This document shows positions 28,560 through 36,969 of a stretch of 64,000 nucleotides of DNA, piece by piece; position 1 is the stretch's first letter, and every line of letters begins with the position of its first letter. A program made the position numbers and the translations under genes. The stretch is from Paraburkholderia elongata (GTDB lineage Bacteria; Pseudomonadota; Gammaproteobacteria; Burkholderiales; Burkholderiaceae), in contig NZ_WOEZ01000027.1 in NCBI RefSeq assembly GCF_013177735.1, positions 1-64,000 on the forward strand, in the 5' to 3' direction. The notes under the pieces are model-generated. The model saw only the letters and a program-made list of their open reading frames with translations. It did not search any database and was not told the origin of the DNA.

Positions 28560-29036
28560 TCAGGCCTTGTAATTTTTACCCTTCACCAGCCGCAGGGGGG
28601 TATAGACCATGACTTCCGAGCCGTTCTGCTTGAACACCCGGTTGCGCGTGCGCACCAGTCCCAGTCCTGGGCGTCCATTGCTGGCGCGGCATTCGATCAC
28701 CTCGCATTCGGCATGAACCGTGTCGCCCACGAAGGTCGGACCCTTGATATCGAGTTCCATGTTCAGGAATGCAAAGCCCACGCCTTGCATCGTCGCCTGC
28801 GTGAGCAGTCCTTCGATAAACGTAAACACCAGTGCGCCCGGTGCAACGCGGCCTTTGATGGCGGATGTCTCCTTCAGAAATTCAGTGTTGGTGAACAGCA
28901 CTTCGAGCATGCCCGTTACTGAAACGAAATTGACGACATCCGCTTCGGTCACCGTACGACCAACGGTCCTGAATCTGCGGCCGACGGGCAGATCTTCCCA
29001 ATGAATCCCCAAGCCAACTGTTTCGATCTCTTCCAT
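28560..29036 (-). CDS. MaoC-like (hotdog) enoyl-CoA hydratase
   Basis: 158 residues of single-hotdog MaoC type: WEDLPVGRRFRTVGRTVTEADVVNFVSVTG at the N-terminus and GPTFVGDTVHAECEVIE later. The catalytic Asp/His pair of R-specific hydratases is not obvious; the usual D-x-N-x-x-H is replaced around VTGMLEVLFTN. It could be a hydratase on a ring double bond or a thioesterase-like protein. Its stop is 2 bp from the start of the CoA-transferase, so translation is coupled. Confidence 0.78.
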   Translation of the reverse strand: MEEIETVGLGIHWEDLPVGRRFRTVGRTVTEADVVNFVSVTGMLEVLFTNTEFLKETSAIKGRVAPGALVFTFIEGLLTQATMQGVGFAFLNMELDIKGPTFVGDTVHAECEVIECRASNGRPGLGLVRTRNRVFKQNGSEVMVYTPLRLVKGKNYKA

Positions 29037-29090
29037 TTGCCTGTCCTCTTTCTCTCGTTGTCGCGCGCCGTTAGGGTCAGGACGCGTGGT

Positions 29091-30257
29091 TCAGTTTTTC
29101 TTGACGCGTCCGAGGACGCTGTCCGCGACGATGTTTCGCTGGATTTGGTTGGTTCCCTCGATGATCTGAACCACCTTGGCGTCGCGGAAATAGCGGTTGA
29201 TCGGGTATTCGTTCGAGATCCCCGCTGCACCGAACAACTGCACGGCGTCGGTGGCGACTTTCATCGCGACGTCGGAGGCGAACAGCTTCGCCATCGCCGC
29301 CATCGGGGCCAGCTCGCGCCCGGTCACGCCGGCGTCCACCAGAGATGCCGTGCGATAAACGAGCTGGCGCGCGGCCTCGGTCTGCGTGACCATGTCGGCC
29401 ACCATCCAGCGCACGCCCTGGAAGTTGCTGATGGTTTGCCCGAACGCGACGCGGTCCTGAATGAAACGGATGGTGTGATCGATCGCGCCCTGCGCGATGC
29501 CCACCGCGCGTGCCGCCACGATCGGACGGCTGGTGTTGAGCGCTTCCATCGCCACCTTGAAGCCTTGCCCGCCTTCGGGGCCGAGCCGGTTGTCGGCGCT
29601 GATAATGGCGTCGTCGAAGAAGAGCGGGCAGGAAGCGACACCGCGCGCGCCCATCTTGTCTTCCTCGCGGCCGATCGTGAGGCCGGGTGTCTCGCGATCG
29701 ACGATGAACAGGTTGATGCCGAGAGGCTTGCCCTCTTCATCGAGCGTTTTCGCCGCTACCAGCATGAAATCGGCGATGTGCGAATTGGTGCACCAGATCT
29801 TCGAGCCGTTCAGCACGTAGCCGTCCTGGTGGTGGCGGCGTGCGGTGGTGCGGATGCCCGAGACGTCCGAGCCGCTCTGCGATTCGGTGATGGAAAGTGC
29901 GCCACGCAGTTCGCCTGACGCAAGCCCAGGCAGCAGGCGCGCCTTCTGCTCTTCGGTGCCGCCTTCCAGAATCGCGCCGAACGGCGTCCATTGAACGACC
30001 AGCAGATAACCCGTGTTGTAGCAAACCCGCCCGAATTCCTCGACAGCGATGCAGGCGGACATCACGCTGCCGGCGCCGCCGTACGCTTCGGGAAACGGCA
30101 GCGTGAAAAGGCCCAGTTCCTTGAGCAACGCATACATGTCGTGCGGATACTCGGCGCTGCGGTCGATTGCGTCCGCGCGCGGCGCGACCCGTTCCGTTGC
30201 GACGCGCCGTATCAGATCGCGGATCTGAATCTGATCGTCTGTCAGTTGATAAGTCAC
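29091..30257 (-). CDS. Acyl-CoA dehydrogenase, single-subunit type (AliB-like candidate)
   Basis: 388 residues. Unlike the paired enzymes it has the canonical catalytic Glu in IIEGTNQIQRNIVADSVLG at the C-terminus, plus ALSITESQSGSDVSGIRT and LNGSKIWCTN. Sitting with MaoC, CoA-transferase, BadH and BadI it fits cyclohexanecarboxyl-CoA dehydrogenase, which introduces the ring double bond to be hydrated, oxidised and hydrolysed. The gene heads the minus-strand operon, 115 bp from a promoter bearing the island operator. Confidence 0.87.
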   Translation of the reverse strand: MTYQLTDDQIQIRDLIRRVATERVAPRADAIDRSAEYPHDMYALLKELGLFTLPFPEAYGGAGSVMSACIAVEEFGRVCYNTGYLLVVQWTPFGAILEGGTEEQKARLLPGLASGELRGALSITESQSGSDVSGIRTTARRHHQDGYVLNGSKIWCTNSHIADFMLVAAKTLDEEGKPLGINLFIVDRETPGLTIGREEDKMGARGVASCPLFFDDAIISADNRLGPEGGQGFKVAMEALNTSRPIVAARAVGIAQGAIDHTIRFIQDRVAFGQTISNFQGVRWMVADMVTQTEAARQLVYRTASLVDAGVTGRELAPMAAMAKLFASDVAMKVATDAVQLFGAAGISNEYPINRYFRDAKVVQIIEGTNQIQRNIVADSVLGRVKKN

Positions 30258-30371
30258 GTTGTAAGTCTCTTACGAATGGCGCGAGGCCCGACACGTAAAA
30301 AGCTTTCGAAGGCGCGTATTGATGCAACGCGCGCTCAAGCCGTTTCCCGGATGCTAGTTGCTTCAAAATAC

Positions 30372-30415
30372 TGAACAATGTTCGATAACGTAAACGATGA
30401 CCTGGGGCTCGTCAA
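30372..30415 (-). promoter_or_regulatory. Minus-strand promoter with island operator (ring-cleavage operon)
   Basis: Read on the minus strand: TTGACG (30415-30410), 17-nt spacer, TACGTT (30392-30387), 2-nt gap, operator whose plus-strand form is TGAACAATGTTCG (30372-30384). It drives the operon 30257-25677. Confidence 0.65.
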
Positions 30416-30518
30416 GCGCGATATCGAACGGGCAGGGGTTTGCCCGTAGTGCGTCGCGGGCGCGGTTCAGTTGTAGTGAGAGCCTTGTCAGGCGGCGCGC
30501 CAGGGCCGTTCGCCGAGA

Positions 30519-30563
30519 TTGACATGACGGTTTCAGCGTGTTTAGAATGTGGAACATCGTTCG
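30519..30563 (+). promoter_or_regulatory. Plus-strand promoter with island operator (long beta-oxidation operon)
   Basis: TTGACA (30519-30524), 18-nt spacer, TAGAAT (30543-30548), 2-nt gap, operator GGAACATCGTTCG (30551-30563). It drives the operon starting at 30651. With the site at 30372 it makes a divergent control region. Confidence 0.7.
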
Positions 30564-30650
30564 GATATTTGATTTTTTGCGATTGAAAACTGGTGTGACG
30601 GCTGGGTTCGGCATCAAGGCCCGTGGCGGAATTCATTGGAGGAGCGGGAA

Positions 30651-31016
30651 ATGGAGTCTGTTTGTCCCGAAGTCGACTATCAGAGGTTTCTGGCCGAAGG
30701 CCGCTTGATGATCCAACGCAGTCGCAGCAGCGGCCGTCACGTGTTCTATCCACGGGTGGCCGAGCCGGTCACGGGCGCGCTCGATCTCGAATGGATCGAA
30801 GCCTGCGGACGCGGCACGGTTTACTCGACCACGGTGGTGAGGCAGAAGGCACCCACGCCGAGTTACAACGTCGCGCTGATCGACCTCGACGAAGGGGTGC
30901 GGATGATCAGTTGCGTCGAAGGGGTCGAGCCGGATGCGGTGCGCATTGGCATGCCCGTTCAGGCGAAGATCGTATATAGGAACGACGCGCCGCTGCTCGT
31001 CTTCGAGCCAGCCTAA
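30651..31016 (+). CDS. DUF35 OB-fold acyl-CoA-associated protein lacking the zinc ribbon
   Basis: 121 residues from ATG 30651, preceded by GGAGGAG. The OB-fold half is typical of DUF35 (LEWIEACGRGTVYSTTVVRQ, VALIDLDEGVRMISCVEG, IGMPVQAKI). The N-terminal rubredoxin-like ribbon, normally two CxxC pairs before a PPR, has lost its cysteines: here it reads RSRSSGRHVFYPRVAEP. DUF35 proteins act as obligate partners of the thiolase-fold enzyme next door, as in the steroid side-chain aldolases Ltp2/ChsH2. The thiolase-like gene follows 60 bp downstream, in agreement. Confidence 0.85.
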   Translation: MESVCPEVDYQRFLAEGRLMIQRSRSSGRHVFYPRVAEPVTGALDLEWIEACGRGTVYSTTVVRQKAPTPSYNVALIDLDEGVRMISCVEGVEPDAVRIGMPVQAKIVYRNDAPLLVFEPA

Positions 31017-31076
31017 GGGCAGCTAACCGGCAGCATGCGCGCAAGGCAGCGGCTGCATCGACGAGAGACAGATCGC

Positions 31077-32228
31077 ATGGAATTCAACTTACGTGGACGT
31101 ACCGCGCTGGTGGCAGGCACGACATTCGGAATCGGCGAGGCGCCGGGGATGTCGTCGCTGGATCTGGCGGCGCGGGCATCGGTCGATGCGCTGGCGCAGG
31201 TCGGAATGTCGCCCGGCGATGTCGAAGGCCTGTTCGTCTGCACGCCCGACGACATGTTGTCGGGCCTGACATTCGCTGAGTATCTCGGCATCCACCCCAG
31301 GTTCACCGACAACAACCGCAGCGGCGGCTCGGCATTCGAAATCTACGCGCACACGGCCGCTATGGCACTGGTCACCGGCCAGATCGACGTCGCGCTGATT
31401 GCTTATGGCAGCAATCAGCGCAGCGCGTCGGGCAACCTGGTGCAATCATCCCGCCCTTCGCCGTGGGAGAGCCCCTATAAGCCGATGAACCCTGTGTCGT
31501 CGTATGCGCTCGCCGCAGCCCGCCATATGCACCAGTACGGCACAACCCGCAGGGATCTTGCCGAGGTGGCGGTCGCAGCGCGCAAGTGGGCCCAACTCAA
31601 CCCTGAAGCCTTCGTGCGTACCCCGTTGTCGGTCGACGATGTGCTAGGCGCGCGCCTCGTATCCGACCCGCTTTCCGTGCGCGACTGTTGCCTCGTAACC
31701 GATGGCGCGGCGGCGGTCGTGATGGTGCGCGCCGAACGGGCGCGCGACCTGACTGACAAGCCGGTGTATCTGCTGGGCGCAGCTTCAGCCACATCGCATC
31801 GCGAGATCGCGAACATGCCCGACCTGACCGTGACGGCGGCCAAAGAATCAGGGCGACGCGCCTATGAGATGGCGGGCGTCAGCGCCAGCGAGATCGATGT
31901 CGCGATGCTGTACGACGCATTTACGATCAACACGATTCTCTTCCTCGAGGATCTTGGCTTTTGTCCGAAGGGCGAGGGCGGCCGTTTCGTCTCCGATGGT
32001 GGGATCGCGCCTGGCGGCCGTCTGGCGGTCAACACGAACGGCGGTGGCTTGTCATGCGTGCATCCAGGCATGTACGGCTTGTTTCTGATCGAAGAAGCGC
32101 TGCGGCAGCTGACAGGTCGTGCTGGAGAGCGCCAGGTGCCGGGCGCGCGGCTTGCCGTCGCGCATGGCAATGGCGGCGTATTGTCGAGTCAGGCTACCGT
32201 GATTCTCGGCACCGAAGAAACGTTGTGA
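31077..32228 (+). CDS. Thiolase-fold (SCP2/Ltp-like) protein without the nucleophilic Cys, possible retro-aldolase
   Basis: 383 residues from ATG 31077. The fold is SCP2-thiolase, but the segment where thiolases carry the active Cys (C-A-S-G) reads NNRSGGSAFEIYAHTAAMAL, so it cannot do thiolysis by the normal route. Two conserved tyrosines, one in MLYDAFTIN and one 54 residues later in HPGMYGL, recall the two-Tyr active site described for Ltp2, which cleaves a side-chain aldol. A DUF35 partner gene sits just upstream, the arrangement seen for steroid aldolases. Function as an aldolase is inference. In-frame codons upstream of 31077 are not conserved. Confidence 0.82.
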   Translation: MEFNLRGRTALVAGTTFGIGEAPGMSSLDLAARASVDALAQVGMSPGDVEGLFVCTPDDMLSGLTFAEYLGIHPRFTDNNRSGGSAFEIYAHTAAMALVTGQIDVALIAYGSNQRSASGNLVQSSRPSPWESPYKPMNPVSSYALAAARHMHQYGTTRRDLAEVAVAARKWAQLNPEAFVRTPLSVDDVLGARLVSDPLSVRDCCLVTDGAAAVVMVRAERARDLTDKPVYLLGAASATSHREIANMPDLTVTAAKESGRRAYEMAGVSASEIDVAMLYDAFTINTILFLEDLGFCPKGEGGRFVSDGGIAPGGRLAVNTNGGGLSCVHPGMYGLFLIEEALRQLTGRAGERQVPGARLAVAHGNGGVLSSQATVILGTEETL

Positions 32229-32310
32229 CCGGCGCCAGCGGGCCCGTGCCCTGCGCCATGGAGTCAGCAGCGCACCGACCCAGCAGTCCGGGTCAACAGG
32301 AGACAGACAG

Positions 32311-33111
32311 ATGAGCGAACAGGTCACCGGCGACGCGACACAGATCGTGCAGGTCCAGCATGACGGGGCGATCGCAATCGTCACCCTGAACTACCCCGAA
32401 CGGCGCAACGCGTTTTCGCTGAAAATGCGCGAGACGTTGTACGACCGTCTGCATCACCTGATGCACCAAGATGAGGGGTGCCGGGCGATCGTGCTGACAG
32501 GTGCCGGCAACACGTTCTGCGCGGGCGGCGACATCTCGGAGATGAAGCCGCGCAAGGTGCTCGAATACCGTGAGCGCAACCAGCTGCCGCTCGAGATCTT
32601 CAAGCTGATGGTGTCAGGGCCGAAGGCCATCGTCGCGGCGGTCGAGGGTTTTGCGTTTGGCGCGGGCCTTTCGCTCGCCGCCGCATGCGACATGGTGGTC
32701 AGCTCATCAGCAGCGCGCTATTCGAGCGCGTTCGTCAAGGTCGGATTGATGCCGGATACAGGCCTTTACTGGTCTCTCGCGCAACGCATCGGCGGCGGAC
32801 GGGCGCGCGAGCTGATGCTGAGCGCCCGCGAATTCAACGGCACGGAAGCCTTGCAGATCGGCTTCGCCAATCAGGTCGTCGAGCCCGGGCAGACGCTTGG
32901 TGCGGCGCTGGACGTCGCCCGCCTGTATGCCGCGCTGCCGGCGGTGGCCACGGCGCATCTCAAGGCGGCGCTGGCGACCGGTATCCGCACGCTCGACGAA
33001 GCGATCGAAACCGAGGTCAATCTGCAGCCCATCCTGCGCCGTAGCCGTGAACATCGCGAGGCCGTCAGCGCCTTCATGGAAAAGCGCAAACCGGTATTCG
33101 TGGCCGACTAG
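32311..33111 (+). CDS. Crotonase-family protein, PaaG-like active site (copy 1 of 3)
   Basis: 266 residues. Oxyanion-hole segments NAFSLKM and TFCAGGDISEM are intact. The two hydratase glutamates are absent: the segment GAGLSLAAACD has Ser at the first site, and SAFVKVGLMPDTG has no Glu at the second but does have the Asp of PDTG, as in PaaG-type isomerases. So isomerisation of a double bond, not simple hydration, is more likely. This is the first of three tandem paralogues. Confidence 0.85.
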   Translation: MSEQVTGDATQIVQVQHDGAIAIVTLNYPERRNAFSLKMRETLYDRLHHLMHQDEGCRAIVLTGAGNTFCAGGDISEMKPRKVLEYRERNQLPLEIFKLMVSGPKAIVAAVEGFAFGAGLSLAAACDMVVSSSAARYSSAFVKVGLMPDTGLYWSLAQRIGGGRARELMLSAREFNGTEALQIGFANQVVEPGQTLGAALDVARLYAALPAVATAHLKAALATGIRTLDEAIETEVNLQPILRRSREHREAVSAFMEKRKPVFVAD

Positions 33112-33123
33112 GGGACGCACATC

Positions 33124-33930
33124 ATGAGCGAAAAGCATCCGGATAAGAGCAACGCGTCCGCGTCGATCGAAGTGACCCGGGATGGCTCGGTGGCGATTGT
33201 CACGCTGAACAATCCCGGCCGCCGCAATGCGATGGGGCGGCAGATGCGTCAGTCGCTGCGCGACACGATGCACTGCCTGCTGACGGCCGATCCCGACTCG
33301 CGCGCGATCGTGCTCACCGGTGCGGGCGAGCATTTCTGCGCCGGCGCCGATATCTCTGAAATGACGCAGCGGACCATCATGCAAAGCCGCGAGATTCTGG
33401 CCGAATCGTGCGTCGTGGTGCGCGACATGCTGGCGGGCGCGAAGCCGGTCGTGGCCGCCGTCGAAGGCGTGGCGTTTGGCGCGGGCCTGTCGCTGGCGGT
33501 GGCCACCGATTACGTGGTGGCGGCCTCGAATGCGCGCTTTTGCGCGGCTTTTCTGCGGGTCGGGCTGATTCCCGACACCGGCATTCTGTGGACGCTCCCC
33601 GAAAAAATCGGCATGGCGCGTGCCAGAGAGATGCTGTCGCTCGCGGCGGAGATCGATGGCGTCAGGGCCGGTGAGATGGGTCTCGCGAACGAGGTCGTCG
33701 AGCCGGGCGCGGCACTCGCTGCCGCGGTCGAAGTGGCCCGCGGCCTAGCCGCTCATCCGCCGCTTGGCGTGGCGCTGCTCAAGGCGGCGCTGACCGACGG
33801 CGCCACCACGATGGATGCGGCGTTGCGTGCCGAGGTCGACTATCAGCCAGTGCTGCGCCAGTCCAAAGACCACCAGGCCGCATGCCAGGCGTTTTTCGAC
33901 AAGAGCACGCCGGTCTTTACCGGTCAATGA
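33124..33930 (+). CDS. Crotonase-family protein, PaaG-like active site (copy 2 of 3)
   Basis: 268 residues, begins 12 bp after copy 1 stops. The same pattern recurs: RRNAMGRQM, HFCAGADISEM, GAGLSLAVATD, and AAFLRVGLIPDTG with the Asp but no glutamates. It differs from the others at the substrate end (TQRTIMQSREILAESCVVVRDM), so it may handle a different ring or chain length. Its C-terminus (SKDHQAACQAFFDKSTPVFTGQ) is the least like the other two. Confidence 0.85.
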   Translation: MSEKHPDKSNASASIEVTRDGSVAIVTLNNPGRRNAMGRQMRQSLRDTMHCLLTADPDSRAIVLTGAGEHFCAGADISEMTQRTIMQSREILAESCVVVRDMLAGAKPVVAAVEGVAFGAGLSLAVATDYVVAASNARFCAAFLRVGLIPDTGILWTLPEKIGMARAREMLSLAAEIDGVRAGEMGLANEVVEPGAALAAAVEVARGLAAHPPLGVALLKAALTDGATTMDAALRAEVDYQPVLRQSKDHQAACQAFFDKSTPVFTGQ

Positions 33931-33947
33931 AGCTTGCGGAGGCTCCT

Positions 33948-34799
33948 ATGAGTATCGAGCTAAATGAAGCACTGGGCGGCGCAAGCGGCGCGGGCGACCA
34001 GCCGGGCACGGACGATCTGAAAGACATCGTGCAGGTGCGCCACGAGGGCGATGTGGCGGTCGTCACAATGAACTATCCGCAACGCCGCAATGCGTTCTCG
34101 ATGAAGATGCGCGTTGCGCTGATCGACGTCTTCCAGCACCTCATGCATGAAGACGCCGCGACGCGCGCGATCGTACTGACCGGCGCGGGCGGCCATTTCT
34201 GCGCAGGCGGCGACCTGTCCGAAATGCAGGCTCTCACGCCTACGCTGCTTGAACTGCGCGAACGCATTGCCGTGGGCGTGCGTCTGTTCCGGTTGATCTA
34301 CACCGGCACCAAGCCGGTCGTCGCTGCGGTCGAGGGCACCTGCTTCGGCGCCGGGCTATCGCTGGCTGCCGCGTGCGATCTCGCCGTGAGCAGCAATGAG
34401 GCTAAATATTGCTGCGCCTTCGCCATGGTGGGCTTGCTGCCTGACACCGGGCTGCTTTGGACGTTGCCGCAGAAGGTCGGCGGTGGCAAGGCGCGCGAAT
34501 TGATGTTGAAAGCGCAGGTGATCGATGCGGCGACGGCGTTGCGCATCGGCCTGGTCAACCAGACCACCGAGGCGGGCGGCGCGCTCGACGCGGCAATCCA
34601 GCAGGCTGCGCGCTTCGCCAGCTATCCGCCCGTTACGCTGGCGCTGTTGAAGGCGAGCCTCGTCAACGCAGGCAACTCGATCGAAGACGCGTGGCGGCTG
34701 GAAGTCGATTTGAACCCGTTGACGCGTCAGACTGGCGACCACACAGAAGCTGTGGCCGCGTTCATGGAGAAGCGCAACCCCGTTTTTACCGGCACCTGA
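33948..34799 (+). CDS. Crotonase-family protein, PaaG-like active site (copy 3 of 3)
   Basis: 283 residues from ATG 33948, preceded by GCGGAGG; the open frame extends upstream into copy 2 but is not used. It carries a 30-residue N-terminal extension rich in Gly, Ala and Asp before DIVQVRHEGDVAVVTMNYP. The active-site pattern is again GAGLSLAAACD and CAFAMVGLLPDTG. It is closest to copy 1. The three together suggest successive isomerisation or hydrolysis steps on related intermediates. Confidence 0.85.
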   Translation: MSIELNEALGGASGAGDQPGTDDLKDIVQVRHEGDVAVVTMNYPQRRNAFSMKMRVALIDVFQHLMHEDAATRAIVLTGAGGHFCAGGDLSEMQALTPTLLELRERIAVGVRLFRLIYTGTKPVVAAVEGTCFGAGLSLAAACDLAVSSNEAKYCCAFAMVGLLPDTGLLWTLPQKVGGGKARELMLKAQVIDAATALRIGLVNQTTEAGGALDAAIQQAARFASYPPVTLALLKASLVNAGNSIEDAWRLEVDLNPLTRQTGDHTEAVAAFMEKRNPVFTGT

Positions 34800-34898
34800 G
34801 CGGCACCTGAGCGTCCCGGCGGGTGCGCCGTTTCGCCTTTGCGTTCGTTGTGTCGCCCCTTGTTTCCGGCCACTGGATTTTACGGAAGTACACCGACC

Positions 34899-35753
34899 AT
34901 GTTCACACCCGATCTGCTCAAGAACAAAAAGATTCTGATCACCGGCGGCGGCACCGGTCTCGGTAAGAGTATTGGCCGGCGCTATCTCGAACTCGGCGCG
35001 GAGCTGGTGATTTGCGGGCGCCGCAAGGAAGTGCTCGAGGCCACCGCCGACGAATTTCGCGCCGCTATCAGCGGTGCGCAGGTCACGACGATCACCGCCG
35101 ACGTGCGCAGCGCCGAGTCGGTCGAAGCGATGATGGACACCATCTGGCAGTCCAGCCCGCTTGACCTGCTGCTCAACAACGCCGCCGCCAACTTCATCGC
35201 GCGTACCGAAACGCTCTCGGCGCGCGCGGTGGATGCGGTGCTCGACATCGTGCTGCACGGCAGTTTTTATTGCACGATCGCGGCGGGCAAGCGCTGGATC
35301 GAGGCCGGCCGCAAAGGCAACGTGATCAGCACGGTTTCCACACCGACCATAACGGGTTCGGCTTTCACTGCCCCGTCGGCGGCGGCCAAGGCCGGCGTGC
35401 TCGCGATGACGCGCAGTCTCGCGGTCGAATGGGGGCCGAAGGGGATACGCCTGAACGCCGTGGCGCCGGGTCTCTTTCCGACCGAAGGGGCTTGGGAACA
35501 ACTCTATCCACCGGGCTCACAGGTCGAACCGCAGGATCGCAGCGTACCGTTGCGGCGCTTCGGCGAGCATGCCGAACTGGCCGATCTGTACGCGTACCTG
35601 GCCTCGGATGGCTCCGGCTACATCACCGGCGACATGATCGTGATCGACGGCGGCCGGTGGATGCAGGGCGTAGGCGGCCCCACCTTCCGCGCCATGCAGG
35701 ACTGGAGCGACGAACAGTGGGACGCCATGCGTGCTCACGCGAGGAAGAGCTGA
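34899..35753 (+). CDS. SDR, 2,4-dienoyl-CoA reductase-like
   Basis: 284 residues from ATG 34899. The nucleotide site is ILITGGGTGLGKSIG, then VICGRRKE with the Arg pair favouring NADPH. The catalytic-site strand reads PSAAAKAGVLAMTRSLAVEWG: the usual Tyr of YxxxK is Ser, as in the SDR-type 2,4-dienoyl-CoA reductases. Long C-terminal region GAWEQLYPPGSQ and WMQGVGGPTFRAMQDW also fits that group. It would reduce conjugated double bonds left by isomerases, and its place between crotonases and a racemase fits that role. Its stop is 2 bases before the next ATG. Confidence 0.83.
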   Translation: MFTPDLLKNKKILITGGGTGLGKSIGRRYLELGAELVICGRRKEVLEATADEFRAAISGAQVTTITADVRSAESVEAMMDTIWQSSPLDLLLNNAAANFIARTETLSARAVDAVLDIVLHGSFYCTIAAGKRWIEAGRKGNVISTVSTPTITGSAFTAPSAAAKAGVLAMTRSLAVEWGPKGIRLNAVAPGLFPTEGAWEQLYPPGSQVEPQDRSVPLRRFGEHAELADLYAYLASDGSGYITGDMIVIDGGRWMQGVGGPTFRAMQDWSDEQWDAMRAHARKS

Positions 35754-35755
35754 GT

Positions 35756-36898
35756 ATGGGGCCGCTCGCAGGCGTCAAGATCATCGAACTGGCCGGCATC
35801 GGACCGGGCCCGATGTGCGCAATGCTGCTCGCGGATCTCGGCGCGACGGTGCTGCGCATCGACCGGCGGCAACCGGTCAAGCTGGGTATCGAGCGTCCTT
35901 TGCGTTACAACCTGCTGCTGCGCAATCGCAAGACGATTGCGCTCGATCTGAAGGATCCGGCCGCGATCGAACTCGTACTGACGCTGGTGGAAAATGCCGA
36001 CGCCTTGATCGAAGGCTTTCGCCCTGGCGTGACCGAGCGTCTGGGACTCGGGCCGCAAGTGTGTCTTAAGCGCAATCCGAAGCTGGTCTACGGGCGCATT
36101 ACCGGCTGGGGGCAGGAGGGGCCGCTTGCGCAGTATGCGGGTCACGATCTGAACTACATCGCCATCACGGGTGTGCTGAACGCGATCGGCCGCTTCGACC
36201 AGCCGCCCTCGATTCCGCTGAATCTGATTGGCGACTACGCGGGCGGTTCGCTGTATCTGGCGATGGGCCTGCTGGCCGCCATTCTTCATGCCCGCGATGG
36301 CGGCAGGGGTCAGGTAGTGGATGCGGCGATCGTCGACGGCACGGCGAATCTCGCCACGACCTTTTTCGGCATGCAGGCGGCGGGTATCTGGCGCGACCAG
36401 CGCGGCACCAATATCACCGATTCAGGCTCGCATTTCTACGATGTCTACGAATGCGCCGACGGCAAGTGGATAACGGTGGGTCCGATCGAAGACAAGTTCT
36501 ATCTGCAACTGCTGGGTTTGCTCGAGATCGCGCCGGACACGCTGGGCGCCCAGCTCGATCAGCACAACTGGCCGGCCGCGCGCGCCTTGTTCGCGCTGAA
36601 GTTCAAGACTCGCAGCCGCGCCCAGTGGACCACCCTGCTCGAGCATTCCGATGCGTGTTTCGCGCCGGTCCTGTCGTGGTGCGAAGCGCCTGAGCATCCG
36701 CATCTGAAAGCGCGCGGAACGTTTATTGAAGTGGATGGAATCGTGCAGCCGGCGCCCGCGCCGCGTTTTTCGGCGACTGTGCCCGCGCCGCCGACGCCGC
36801 CGGAAGCACCTGATCCGGCGGCGCTGGATGCCGCGCTGTCGGTCTGGCTCGACGCGCACGCCATCAACGAACTGAAGCAGGCGGGGACGTTGGCCTGA
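35756..36898 (+). CDS. Alpha-methylacyl-CoA racemase
   Basis: 380 residues, the size of Mcr/AMACR; ATG 35756 begins MGPLAGVKIIELAGIGPGPMCAMLLADLGA. The racemase active-site residues can be placed: His in GHDLNYIAITG, Asp in LIGDYAGGSL, and the Glu/Asp neighbourhood HFYDVYECADGKWITVGPIE. It interconverts 2R- and 2S-methylacyl-CoA, which is needed only when the degraded chain carries a methyl branch at C-2, as in isoprenoid or steroid side chains. It sits immediately before the paired acyl-CoA dehydrogenases, which accept one epimer. Confidence 0.92.
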   Translation: MGPLAGVKIIELAGIGPGPMCAMLLADLGATVLRIDRRQPVKLGIERPLRYNLLLRNRKTIALDLKDPAAIELVLTLVENADALIEGFRPGVTERLGLGPQVCLKRNPKLVYGRITGWGQEGPLAQYAGHDLNYIAITGVLNAIGRFDQPPSIPLNLIGDYAGGSLYLAMGLLAAILHARDGGRGQVVDAAIVDGTANLATTFFGMQAAGIWRDQRGTNITDSGSHFYDVYECADGKWITVGPIEDKFYLQLLGLLEIAPDTLGAQLDQHNWPAARALFALKFKTRSRAQWTTLLEHSDACFAPVLSWCEAPEHPHLKARGTFIEVDGIVQPAPAPRFSATVPAPPTPPEAPDPAALDAALSVWLDAHAINELKQAGTLA

Positions 36899-36969
36899 GA
36901 GACCGATGAGCGGGACAAAAAGAATGGACGGCCGAGCGCGCTGCCGCAACGAATCGAGACGAGACACTT

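Noticed and set aside
35270..35755. N-terminal extension of the racemase frame by 162 codons
   Set aside because: It overlaps the SDR gene in another frame, and the true N-terminus MGPLAGVKIIEL begins at 35756.
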